A stretch of DNA of 64,000 nucleotides. It comes from JANNPJ01 sp035474375. GTDB lineage: Bacteria; Actinomycetota; Actinomycetes; Actinomycetales; Kineosporiaceae. The first letter of the stretch is position 1. Every line of letters starts with the position of its first letter. The stretch lies in assembly GCA_035474375.1 (NCBI GenBank), contig DATINJ010000145.1, positions 1-64,000 on the forward strand. The letters run 5' to 3'. Made by a program: the position numbers and the translations under genes. Shown here piece after piece: positions 9,334 to 19,600 of the stretch. The notes beneath the pieces are model-generated. The model was not told the DNA's origin. It was given only the letters and a program-made list of their open reading frames with translations, and did not search any database.

Positions 9334-11076
9334 CTAGGGCGAGATGGTGAACGCGACCGTGCCGTTTCGGTCAGAGCGCTGGAGGCCGAAAGGCGCGCCG
9401 CTCTTCGCCAGGGCCGGCGCGTACGGCGATCCGGCGGCTTCGGGTAGGACGAGAACGGTCTTCACCCCAAGGTTCCGCAGCATGCCGACGCTTTGGGCAT
9501 CCGGAAAGGTCAGCATCGCCTTGCGCAGAGTCTCGCGAGTCGGTGGGTTGTAGCTGCTGCTGCCATTCGCCACCTGGGGAAAGCCGTCGGTACTCCAGAG
9601 CATGACGCGGAAATCGGCAAGCTCATCGGTCGGTAGCACCAGCACGGGCGCGGTCAGGGTAGACAGGGCGACCGGTGCGACCGGCACGTCCGGGTGTGGG
9701 GTCTTGTTGACCCCTTCGGCGACTACTGCCACCAACGACAACGAAACGACGAGGACGGCGAGAGCCGGCAGCGCTCGTCGTCGAACCCGCTGGGTGGCCG
9801 GGCGCTCCCGGGTGAGGTGGTGCTGCAGCCCCGTGAGCGTTCCTGCGGCCATGATGCAGAGCAACACGATGGCCCAGAGCACCAGGCGACCAGGCGTCCT
9901 GGAACCGTCGAAGCCCGGGAGGTGGTCGTACAGCAGCAAGTAGCCGTATTTCCCGTGTCCGGGAGACTTGGTCCCGAGCGCCATCCAGACGGTCCCGACG
10001 ACTCCGGCCGCGAGCGCGAGCCGCACCTTCAGACTCCAGGACGAAACCAGCAGACCGAGTGCCGCCAGCGCCAACAGCGCGAAGCCGGGAAGCAGCGCCA
10101 TTTCCCCGGCGGTGAGGAGGGTCCCGCGATACTCCTGCTGGACCGCGCCCCAGAGCCAAGAATTGTCACCGGCGGTGAGAAATCCGCGAAATGGTGGCGA
10201 GAAGAGTTCCACCCAAGCCACCGAGCGCTGGGCATCCGGGTGCTCCGCCAGCACCTTGAGATAGGGATAGGCCATTGCCGCGGTTATCCCGAGGAAGAGC
10301 AGCCCGCCCCCGAGGTCGGCCGCGACCAGGCGAGCCGGCAGCCGAGGCCGACCGGCGAAGAGCCAGCCGAGGACCGCAACCAATCCGATGGCGGCGAGGA
10401 CATAGACGAAGGAGATTCCCAGCGCAAAGCCCAAGGTGACCTGCCAGGCGGCGGTGAGCCAGCCAGCGAGAGCCCAGTAGGGGCGCACCTTTTCCGGAGA
10501 ATACCCAGACTTCAGCGACCAGCCGTGACCACGAGCCAGCATCGCGAAGGCGAGCAGAATCCCTCCGGTGGAAAGGATGTTGAGGTGCCCACCGTGCGTG
10601 AATCGCCAGGGCGAATAGGCGAAGGCCACGGCCACCACCACGGCTGCCGCTCGAGTGGCGCCAAGTTGCCGCACCAGGGCGTATGCGCCGAAGGCAGCCA
10701 TTGCGAAGCTCAGAACCCAGAGCAGGTTGTACTCAAACAGGGCGGCTTCCGGCCCGGAACCCAAGGCCCCGAACGGGGCATAGCCCAGCAGCGAATCGGA
10801 GAATGCCAACGTTCGCTGTTCGGGGAACATGACATTGGTGTTCCAGATGTCGAACAGATTATGTGTCGCCGGATTGCGCAGCAGGGCGTGGCCGTCCCAA
10901 GCGATCAACCAGGCGAAGAAGGTCGGGTCGTAGATGTCCTGCGGAATGGTCCGGAACGGGTGCCTCAAGATCGGCCACGTCATAGCCACCGCGAGGAGAA
11001 TCGCGCCGAGAGCGGCGACCGTGAATTCGTGCACCAGGCGCCCTGGGAGCGACGAGCGTTCTTGGACTCCATGCAT
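9334..11076 (-). CDS. Large polytopic membrane protein, probable GT-C fold
   Basis: This 580-residue protein has at least ten transmembrane segments. Its first periplasmic loop is acidic (IPQDIYDPTFFAWLIAWDGH), as in GT-C glycosyltransferases and YfhO/GtrII-like proteins. The final 120 residues are soluble. It has no cytoplasmic nucleotide-sugar domain, so a lipid-linked sugar donor is likely if it is an enzyme. It sits between an acyl-CoA synthetase gene (81 bases upstream) and a second GT-C gene (38 bases downstream). Function is inferred from topology only. Confidence 0.5.
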   Translation of the reverse strand: MHGVQERSSLPGRLVHEFTVAALGAILLAVAMTWPILRHPFRTIPQDIYDPTFFAWLIAWDGHALLRNPATHNLFDIWNTNVMFPEQRTLAFSDSLLGYAPFGALGSGPEAALFEYNLLWVLSFAMAAFGAYALVRQLGATRAAAVVVAVAFAYSPWRFTHGGHLNILSTGGILLAFAMLARGHGWSLKSGYSPEKVRPYWALAGWLTAAWQVTLGFALGISFVYVLAAIGLVAVLGWLFAGRPRLPARLVAADLGGGLLFLGITAAMAYPYLKVLAEHPDAQRSVAWVELFSPPFRGFLTAGDNSWLWGAVQQEYRGTLLTAGEMALLPGFALLALAALGLLVSSWSLKVRLALAAGVVGTVWMALGTKSPGHGKYGYLLLYDHLPGFDGSRTPGRLVLWAIVLLCIMAAGTLTGLQHHLTRERPATQRVRRRALPALAVLVVSLSLVAVVAEGVNKTPHPDVPVAPVALSTLTAPVLVLPTDELADFRVMLWSTDGFPQVANGSSSYNPPTRETLRKAMLTFPDAQSVGMLRNLGVKTVLVLPEAAGSPYAPALAKSGAPFGLQRSDRNGTVAFTISP

Positions 11077-11157
11077 GGGTCCTTGACCCCGTGGTTGCCG
11101 GTGTGGATCGGCGTCCTGTGGGAGCAGGATCTGCTCGAATTTGCGCGTGATCGGCTC

Positions 11158-12864
11158 CTAGATCATTCCCGGCAATAGTCGGGGTATCACCTTACCGGTG
11201 GCACCGCGCGGCAGGGCATCGAGGAAAATCACGTCCCGAGGCACACAGAAGGCGGCCAGTCGCGACCGGGCGAGCGCCCGCACGTCCTGCGCGGTCAGCT
11301 GGCTACCTTCGCTGAGCACCAGGTAGGCGGCCAGCCGTTGACCCAGTTGCGGGTCCGGGACGCCGATCACCGCCACTTCGCGGACCTGCGGATGCGCGGT
11401 GAGTAACTCTTCCAACACGCTCGGGTAGACCTTCTCGCCGCCGCTGTTCACGAGATCGTCTTCCCGGCCGAGCACGGTCAACAACCCGTCCCCGTCGATT
11501 CGGCCGCGATCGCCGGTGGCGAGCATTCCGTCCCGCCGACACCGGTCGGTGCCATCGGTGTAGCCCTCGAACAGCAGGTCATTGCCGACATGGATGCCGC
11601 CGATCTCGCCGATCGGTACCGGCGCCCCGGCGTCGTCAAGCAGCGCGATCGTGGTGCCGTGCGGCGGTCGACCGGCGCTGCCGGGTCGCAGCCGCAGGTC
11701 CTCGGGGGCGGCGATGGTGGCCCAGCTGACCTCGGTGGCACCGTAGACGTTGTACAGCACGTCCCCGAAGGCATCCTGGAAGCGGGTGCTCAGATCCGCC
11801 GACAGGGCGGCGCCACTGCAGGCCACCACTCGCAAGCTGGACAGGTCGGCGGCGGTGAGCGCGGCCGGAGGTAGCTCCAGGAGGCGCTGCGCCATCACCG
11901 GGACGGTGATCAGGCTGGTGCAGCCGTGCTCGGCCAGGGCGGCCAGCAGGATCTCCGAGTCGGATCGGCGGTGCAGCACGATCGTGCTGCTGAGAGCGGG
12001 GGCCAGCTGCAGCATGCCGAGCCCCCAGGTATGAAACAGCGGCGGCGCGATCAGCATCACCTCGTTCGCCTGGAACCGGATCCGGGACAGCATCGACACC
12101 AGCGGGCCGAGGCCCTTGGGCGGCCCGCGCCGGGCACCCTTGGGTGGGCCGGTGGTTCCGGACGTGAGGACGACGAAGTGGCCTCGCCGCTGCGGTGCCG
12201 GCACGTCCGCGATTTCGACGCCGGCCATCTCGTCAAGACTGAGGCCCGAATCCGAGGGTAGGTCGGGGGTGGGGTCGGCGACCACCACGACCAGACCAGC
12301 CAACCGGACGTCGGGATCGGGGCCTGCGATCAGCTCGGCCAGCAGATCGGCGTCCGCTATCAGTACCAACGGCTGTTCCCGCGCCAGCACCGCGCCGATC
12401 TGATCCGCCGACATCGCGACGTTCAGCAGCACCGCATCCGCACCCAACCGGGAGATCGCGATCAGGCTTTCCACCAGGTACGCCGAATTACGTTGCAAGA
12501 CCGCGACCGACCCATCCGGGCCGATTCCGAACTCGGCCAACCGGGCGGCAATCCGACGGGCGCGGATGTCCAGTTCCGCGTAGCTCAGCCGACGCCGCTC
12601 GTCGCTCACCGCGATCCGGTCCGGATCGTGCACCGTCGCCGCGGCGTAGCTCCCCGCCAGGCTCGGACCGAACTTGGCCAGCGCCGCCAGCCGCCGCGCC
12701 GTCCGGTCGGGCCGCTCGGCACTCACCACTCCGGCCCGCACCAGCACCGCCAGACCGTTGGCCCGACCCGACCCGCCGTCCAGCACCGAAGGCCCCGACC
12801 CTTGACCCGGCCCCTGACTCACCGCGGAGCCGGGCCCGACCGCCGAATCGCTACTCACCGCCAA
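11158..12864 (-). CDS. AMP-dependent acyl-CoA synthetase/ligase (FadD-like)
   Basis: This 568-residue class I adenylate-forming enzyme has the phosphate loop TSGTTGPPKG (234-243), YGATE (374-378), the TGD motif (450-452), the hinge GREDDLVNSGGEKVYP and the C-terminal catalytic Lys558 in RGATGKV. It should activate a carboxylic acid, probably a fatty acid, to an acyl-AMP and then to acyl-CoA. The N-terminal arrangement (LVRAGVVSAERPDR before the core) resembles actinobacterial FadD12-type ligases. The first 35 residues are low-complexity Ser/Gly and the true start may lie inside them. Confidence 0.85.
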   Translation of the reverse strand: MAVSSDSAVGPGSAVSQGPGQGSGPSVLDGGSGRANGLAVLVRAGVVSAERPDRTARRLAALAKFGPSLAGSYAAATVHDPDRIAVSDERRRLSYAELDIRARRIAARLAEFGIGPDGSVAVLQRNSAYLVESLIAISRLGADAVLLNVAMSADQIGAVLAREQPLVLIADADLLAELIAGPDPDVRLAGLVVVVADPTPDLPSDSGLSLDEMAGVEIADVPAPQRRGHFVVLTSGTTGPPKGARRGPPKGLGPLVSMLSRIRFQANEVMLIAPPLFHTWGLGMLQLAPALSSTIVLHRRSDSEILLAALAEHGCTSLITVPVMAQRLLELPPAALTAADLSSLRVVACSGAALSADLSTRFQDAFGDVLYNVYGATEVSWATIAAPEDLRLRPGSAGRPPHGTTIALLDDAGAPVPIGEIGGIHVGNDLLFEGYTDGTDRCRRDGMLATGDRGRIDGDGLLTVLGREDDLVNSGGEKVYPSVLEELLTAHPQVREVAVIGVPDPQLGQRLAAYLVLSEGSQLTAQDVRALARSRLAAFCVPRDVIFLDALPRGATGKVIPRLLPGMI

Positions 12865-12951
12865 CTCGCGGCCTCCCGGATCCCAGCCTTACGGCACCGC
12901 GTCATGCACCCAAGGTTACCCAGCGGTACCCAATTCAAACCCGATGTCACC

Positions 12952-13005
12952 CCACGTGTTCTCGCTCGCAAGCCAGCGGCCGGGTCAAAGGCCGAGAACA
13001 CGTGG
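12952..13005. repeat. Perfect 13-base inverted repeat
   Basis: Arms CCACGTGTTCTCG (12952-12964) and CGAGAACACGTGG (12993-13005) are exact reverse complements around a 28-base loop. It could act as a terminator, an RNA stability element or a protein-binding site. There is no poly-U run on either strand. Confidence 0.6.
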
Positions 13006-13053
13006 CCAGAGCAACCCTCAGGGGCCTTGCAAGTCCGGTTCGCTCTGCCGCTA

Positions 13054-13134
13054 GGGCCGTTTGAACACGCAGATCGAGACCAAAAGCCTAGGTGGGCGCG
13101 GCGGCCATCGTCGTTGTGCGTGCTCAAACGGCCC
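13054..13134. repeat. 17-base inverted repeat (16/17) around 47 bases
   Basis: The left arm GGGCCGTTTGAACACGC (13054-13070) pairs with GCGTGCTCAAACGGCCC (13118-13134) with one mismatch. It lies 48 bases downstream of the lipoprotein stop. It has the size and spacing of a small non-coding palindromic element; there is no transposase. Confidence 0.55.
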
Positions 13135-13181
13135 GCTCCGGTTCGACTGCCCCGCCGAAATACGCCGTCCCTATTGCTGCG

Positions 13182-13637
13182 TCAGCGCACGCCGACGTTG
13201 AGATACCAATACACCCCAGGTTCTGGCTGCGTCTTCTGATCCTCCTCGGTGAACGGGCCCGAGCCGACGGCGAGCGTGGCGCCCTCGAACGGACGTTTGA
13301 TGCCAGTTCCACGCAACCGGTTGGGATCGTTTTCCTCATCAGGAATGCGGGACCAACTAGGGTCGTTCTTAAGCATTTCCGCTACCGGGTCGTTTTTACC
13401 GGTGACGTACACGGTAAACGATGGCGGTCCACCGTCGTCGCACTCGTTCAGCATCGCTTTCGTGATCCGGGTGCCGGCCGGAAGTTCCGCCTCGACGGTC
13501 GCAAGCCCTCGCTTCTGCTGTTTGACTGTTCCGGGACAAGCCTGGAACGAGTCGAAGGGGCCAGCACATCCAGCGCACAGCAGCACCACCGCGATGAACC
13601 CGGCAAATGCTTTCAAGGTCTTGACGAACGTCATCAC
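13182..13637 (-). CDS. Small secreted or lipid-anchored protein next to the RHS gene
   Basis: This protein has 151 residues. The N-terminus is a lysine followed by a hydrophobic stretch (FAGFIAVVLLCAGCAG), with Cys24 as the likely lipidated residue. The lipobox is imperfect because Cys21 stands at -3. The mature part has two further cysteines (Cys34 and Cys66) and no family I recognise. The gene begins 18 bases after the RHS stop on the same strand and is preceded by a GGGGGAGAGG Shine-Dalgarno, so the two are probably one transcript. Position makes it a candidate immunity or accessory protein for the RHS tip, which is inference. The start is GTG 13637 or the ATG directly after it (13634). 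Confidence 0.6.
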   Translation of the reverse strand: MMTFVKTLKAFAGFIAVVLLCAGCAGPFDSFQACPGTVKQQKRGLATVEAELPAGTRITKAMLNECDDGGPPSFTVYVTGKNDPVAEMLKNDPSWSRIPDEENDPNRLRGTGIKRPFEGATLAVGSGPFTEEDQKTQPEPGVYWYLNVGVR

Positions 13638-13655
13638 GTACTGATGCCTCTCCCC

Positions 13656-16600
13656 CTACTCACCCTTGAGTCTAGTGAAATATCCCTTATTGTACAGATC
13701 GCTTCCGGCATAAAACAGCCAGTGCAGGAAATTGTCCAAGCCATGGGCTCGACCGTACCTATTGCATTCAGCCAGATGATCAAGGGCCCAGTTGCGGGAG
13801 AATATGTTGTTCTGCAGATCACGCCAACTATCAGTACCCACGGAATGGTCTTGACCCGATTCATGAACGTCACCAATTGATTTGGCGACGTTATATCCGA
13901 GCGTGACTACCATCGCGACCTGCCAGATGAAGTGCTGAACGGCATTGGATTTATTGCCGTACGCAATGTTTTTCTGGACCATCGAGTAAGCCATGATGCT
14001 GACGTGGACGATGATCACGCAGCTTTTGGTGCCTAGCGAATTGCAGGCTCGCAGCTCTTTGAGATGGCGGAAGAATTTCTCAACTATCGCGGTTCCTTGC
14101 GGGTCGGCGCTGTTGATCGGGTCGTTGGGGTAGACGTAGGTGTTTTCGTTGCCGCCGGTTACCGGGTCGCGGCTGAGGAACCGTCCGGTGGTGGGGTTGT
14201 ACAGGCGCACACCCATCAGGATGAGGCCGCCGATGGCGTCTGTGGAGCGTTGTGCGCTGCCGAGCCAGCCGTAGCGTGGTGTGGTGCTGTTGTCCGCTCG
14301 TGGAGTGCCGTATTCGGTTTGCTCGATGTAGGTGTTGGTGGCGATGGCATTGACGTCGTCGTCAACGGTGGCCACGACGTCGCCGTGCAGGTTGGTGAGT
14401 TGGATCTGCACGGTTCCGGTGGAGTCCTGGACGGCGGCAAGGGTGCCGTCGATTCCGGTGACGTTCCGTTGCCAGCTCCACGTCGAGCCGGTGTCGGTGC
14501 TGGCGGCGATCCAGGCTGGGGAGTCGCCGGGGCCGGAGTAATGGTTGACGATGCGGCGGGTTTCGGTGCCCGAGGTGGTGTCGGTGGCCTGACGGATGCG
14601 GCGGACCGGGTCAAGAGTGAAGGTCTTGGCCCGGGTGGCCTGGGTCTGGGAGGCGACCATGTCGTTGCTGTAGTACCCGGTAGTGACGGTCGAGCCGCCA
14701 CTGGCGTCGGTGCTGGGCACAGTGGTGGTACGGCCGAACTTGTCGTATTCGTATCCGGTGGTGGTGGCGCGGTCGGCAGCGTCGTAACTGGAGCTGTCCG
14801 TCGTCGATGTGGCGCTCTGGCAGGAGCCGTCGCCGGCCGGCGCGCTGGTGGCCAGGGCGGTGCGATTGCCGTTCTTGGAGAAGGTGTATCGACGGGTGGT
14901 GCACCTACCACCTAGCTGATCCTGAACCTTGATCAGCCGGTTGGCGTTGTCGTATCCGTAATCGGTTTCGCCGATCGGCCCGGTAGACCAGACCGCATGG
15001 TCGTCACGGTCGAAGCCCTGGTCGTAGAACATCCAGTTGTAACCGCGGTTGGTGTAATGCAGGCTTCGGGCCACCCCGACGTCGTCGTAGCCGGTGGTTA
15101 CGTTGATCCCGTTCGGGTAGACCTTTTTGATCATGTTGGTGTCGCTGTCGTATGCGGCGGTGAACGTGGACGGCAGGGAACCCATCCCGACGTTCATAGC
15201 CGTGATCAGACCACGGTGCTCGCTCTTCCCAGCAGCGTCAGTTCCGTCATACGTATACGTGTACGTGCCTTTGCTGTCGTTGAGGGTGGCAACCTGCCCG
15301 TCGATGGTATAGGTCGTCGTTGAAGACGCGCCGTCCGCATCGGTGAAGGAAGTCTGTTCGCCCAGGAGGTTGTACCCCGCGCTCATAGTCACTCCGGACG
15401 TGCTCCAACTCGTGGCATCACCGGTAGCTGGGTCATATCCGTAGGTGACGTCCGGTAGCGCGGTGCCACCATCGGTGGCCGGAGAGACAGTGATCGCGGT
15501 CTTGCTCACCCGCCCGGCGCCGTCATAGGTGTTGGCGGTGGTCCGAGTGGTTGTACCCGAGGTCTCCACCGTGCTGGCGACCGCACCGGACAGCGCGTAC
15601 GTGGTCAGCGTGGAGGCGATGGTGGTCCCGGACGGTTGAGCGGCCGGCTCGGATTGGCACACTGCGCCAGCCCACTGCGGTTTGCTCCGGCAGGCACCGG
15701 AGGCTGCAGACGTGCCCGCGGTGTAGTACGAGATGAGCGTGGTTCCGGCGTCAGTACCAGTGGATTCCGGCATCCGGGTTTCGACCGTCCGCCCCGCTGC
15801 GTCGTACCGGGTTTTCCGCACGATGTCGGTGCTACTCGGGCTGGCTCCCATCACCGTGGTGGTGGTGGTCGGTGCGCGCAGCACCCACCCCGACGTGTCC
15901 CCGGTGGACGACGCCCCGTCGATCGGGTCGTACCCGGTAATCGTCTTGCGGGTATCGTCCGCGACCGTCGGCGAGCCGTCCAGCGGAACACTGGACGTCG
16001 TGCTGGTCGTGACAAGGTGGAACGTGCCGGAGTTGGGGGCACCTACGTCATAGGTGTTGGCGGTCTTGACCCGGACCGAAGCCCAAGCCCCACTAGCCAG
16101 GTGAATCTGATGGGCCGGCATCAGCGTGGTGAGCAGATCGACACCATCCCCGCTGTACTTCGAGATCGTCGCCAGCAGATCCGCCCGAGCCGCCGAGGAG
16201 GACTGGGCCGCCACGTGGGGGTCTGTCAGGTCAGTCGGTGACAGGGCTCGGGCCCGGTTTCCCGCGCTCAGATACCAGACGGCGTTGTTGCTCGCGTCGT
16301 ACCGAGTCGCATCCACCTGCCAGGCGCCGGCCCCGTACGAGGCCGTGTTCACGGTCCGACCGGACACGTCCGCGTAGATCAGCGACGCGTACGGCCAGTC
16401 TGCCGCGCTGGGAGTGTGCACGCCGTTCACGCCATTGACAGAACCGGTGGCCGGAACCCGCGACGCGGGGAACACCGCAGCACCAACGTAGGGCAGATCC
16501 GCGGTCTGGTTCCAGGTGGCGGTCTGCGCCGACGACAAGTCCAGCGGGGAGCCAGAACCGGAGACGGGAATGTCGTACACCAGCGACTGCGTGGCTACAC

Positions 16601-19600
16601 CGTTGACCGGGTCAGGTACTGACACGTCCGCCAGGCGGCCCACCGAGTCGTAGCTCATGCTCCAAGTGGCCCGGCCGGCAGCTGTATAGGTCGCCATCCG
16701 CCCGTTCGCGTCATACGTGTACCGGGTTTTCAACGCCGGGCTGACCCGGGGATCCCACTCGGCACGCAGATGTCCGGTCGAGTCATACAGGTACCCACCG
16801 ATCGCGACGGTGACCATCGCTGACGTCGCCGGGTCATACGCGGTATAGGTAATGACTTTGACCCGACCGGTGACGTCGCCCCAGGCTGCCTCGCCGGTCC
16901 CGGTCGCAGTGGTCGACGTGGCATAGGTCAGGTTCAGCGCCCGGCAGCCGGCGACCATGCTGGCACAGGTCACACCGGCCGGAACGGGTGCGAGAATCTT
17001 GGTAACCCGCCCGGCGCTGTCTCGACTGTAAGCGGACTCATTTTCCTTGCCGACTCCGTCGACCCACTTCGGCAGGTAGACACCGCTGCTCCCAGCCTGG
17101 GCCAGGAACGTTGTGACGTCACCGGCGGCTGACGTGAGCTGCCAGCCGGTGTACACCGTGTTGTCATTTGAGTCGGCGGGGTTGGAGATGGTCGTGGACT
17201 TCTTCAGCGTGGACCCGTCATCGCTGTCGCCAGTACCGGCGAAGACGCCGCCATTCGCGGAATACGTGAACTCGGTGCCGGTCGCATCCCGCAGCGTCAC
17301 ATACCCGTTGGCAGAACTGTCCGTCAGTGTCAGATCCCCGGAACCGTCACCGGAACCGAAATCAGCAATCCGCCAACCTGGCCCGAACACCCCGTCAGGC
17401 CCGTTCGAAGCTGGAGCCGGCGTCAAAGAACTGTGATCCCGGGCGATCGACAGGCCACCGATCGATATGTCCGGCACCGTTAGATCGAAATTGCCAGTCA
17501 CCAAGGACACGACCCCGGGCCCGAATGGTGAGGTCGCGGAACTACCCGCGAAATCGGTCTTGGCGAGGATGAATGTCGTTTCGACAGAGCACCATTGGTT
17601 TGCTCCGGCCTGGGTGAAGCAGGCCCGGACCTGGATCGCCCCGTTGGTGCCACCAGCCGCAGCGATGGTCGCGGCGGCGTTCCAGTTCAGCTGGCTGTAG
17701 TTGGCCACCGAACCGCTGACGGTGCCGGGCCGCGGCCACCCGGTGATCGCGGTGGTGGATCCGGCCGGGGTGACGTTCGCGGGGGGCACGGTGATCCACG
17801 ACAGGGACGCGTCGGTGCCAGGCCGGTAGGAGTAGGTCACCTGGGTGCGCGCCGAACTCGATTGCGCGGTCAGGCCGACCGCTTTCTGCGTGGTGTCGTA
17901 CGCGACCGGGGTCAGAACCCCACCGTTGCCGACCCCGAAGGTGTACGTCGTGGTGGTGGTGGAGGTGTTGAGCGCGACATCGCGGGACTTGGCGTAGAGG
18001 ACGTGCCGACCTTCCCCCGGACTGATCGAAACCGTCAGCGGGGCACCGGAATTGCTGGAGTCGTTCAGGAAGGTTTCCGGACTCGGGTTGTCCAGGCCCC
18101 ACCAGTACCCGGACCCGCCACCGCTGGTGGTGTCCAGGGTGCAGGTCGAGGACGCCGAACTATTCGTCCAGGCATTCGCCGGGTAAGTGGTGCAGGCGAT
18201 CGTCGGCGCGACCGGCGGGCTGTTGTCGACCGTGAAGTACGTGTAGTCCGACCAGGGGCCGGTGTCGGTGCCGCCAGATCCATCGATGACTCCACCGCGG
18301 ACCCGGTACCGGTAGTGCTTGCCCGTTGTCAGCGGGGTATCCACGCTGACGCTGGCCAGCGAGTTCGGGGTTGCCGCCGATCCTTCACCGAACCAGAACT
18401 CTCCGTTCCCATCACCCGGGTAGTTCGGGTCGTAGGAGATCTGCCCCTGCACGGATACGTTCGCGCCGTCGGTGTTGCCGATCTTGGCCTGCAGGTTCGG
18501 CGTCAACGACGTCACATACGTGGTCCCGTTCGACCCCGTCACCTGTGGAGAGGCCGTAACCTCGCGCGGGTCCCACGGGTAGGAGTTGTAGGTCACCGAC
18601 AGGGTCGGCACCCGGGCCGGGTCGCTGCACACGCCGGTCGTTCCCACATCCAGGGAACAGAAGGACTTCCGCCCGTCCGGGCCGTTCGTGTCAGCGAAGA
18701 TCATGAACCCGTAGTTCGGCAGGTCGTCCCACGCCCACGCCCGCACCGCGGACGTCATGTCAAAGGACTCGCCCGTAGCCGGGCAGGACGCGTCGAAACC
18801 GTGCGAGAACTGCCGCCACAGCTGCTTATCGTCATCGACCATGCCCGGCGACGTGTCGTAGGTCACGGTCGCCGGGTTCCAGTCCTCCGATATCGGGTAG
18901 ACCCCGACCCAGTTCTCCGTGCACGACCCGCTGTACGAGTTGAACAGATTCAACGACGCACTCGTCACGTGGTTCCACTTGTACTGCTCGTCATCGAACT
19001 TGATCAGCGCCGATGAGTTCTGTGACGAACTCGTCCACAGACCCGCGTTGAGATGGTCCTCGGCACCATGCACCGCGTTGTCACCGTTACGCACCCAGCT
19101 GTCCCCGATCGCGTCCACCGCGGAGATCACCGGGTCGATCGTCACCGGGAACACCGTCTTCGGGTCGCTCAGGAAGTCCTGGTCCGGGGTCAGCGTCAGC
19201 CCCGCGTCCACCCCGGCCTCCGGGTCCTGCACCAGCTTCTGCGGCAACTCCGTGACCTGGGTGTGCTCACCGGTCTTGGCATCCGTGGCCGCCGAGTACA
19301 TCACCGGGGCCTGGATGGCGAACACCTCGTCACCGGCCTTGACCTTGGCCTCGCCCTTCCCGGTGGTCTCGGTCGCCTCGAAGGTGACCCCGCCACCCTT
19401 CACCTTGACCGCGTCCGCACCATCCAGACTCAACGGCAGCTCCACCGGGTCGACCGTCTCCCCCGCCGCCGGCCGGTCCTTGATCACCACAGACTGCTCG
19501 AAGCCATCCGGGCGAGCGGTCAGCACCAGATCCCGGGTCGCATCCAGCGCGTACGTGGCAGTCGCCCCGGCGATCACCGGTTTCGGCAGCGCGCCGTCCC

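Larger units (their letters stand above)
12865..13181. other. 317-base gap with two long inverted repeats
   Basis: I see no convincing gene here. The stretch lies between the 3' end of the lipoprotein gene and the start of the acyl-CoA synthetase, both on the minus strand. It contains two separate inverted repeats, listed individually. Confidence 0.6.

Noticed and set aside
9694..11178. Long plus-strand open frame (494 codons) opposite the GT-C-like gene
   Set aside because: Composition is charged and repetitive with no recognisable motif; the minus strand gives a clear polytopic membrane protein.
12865..13181. Insertion sequence suggested by inverted repeats
   Set aside because: No transposase or target-site duplication was seen; the two repeats are unrelated to each other.
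17595..19016. 473-codon plus-strand open frame inside the RHS gene
   Set aside because: It is a shadow of the RHS gene; RHS signal peptide, DNRLRE and YD repeats run through the whole region on the other strand.
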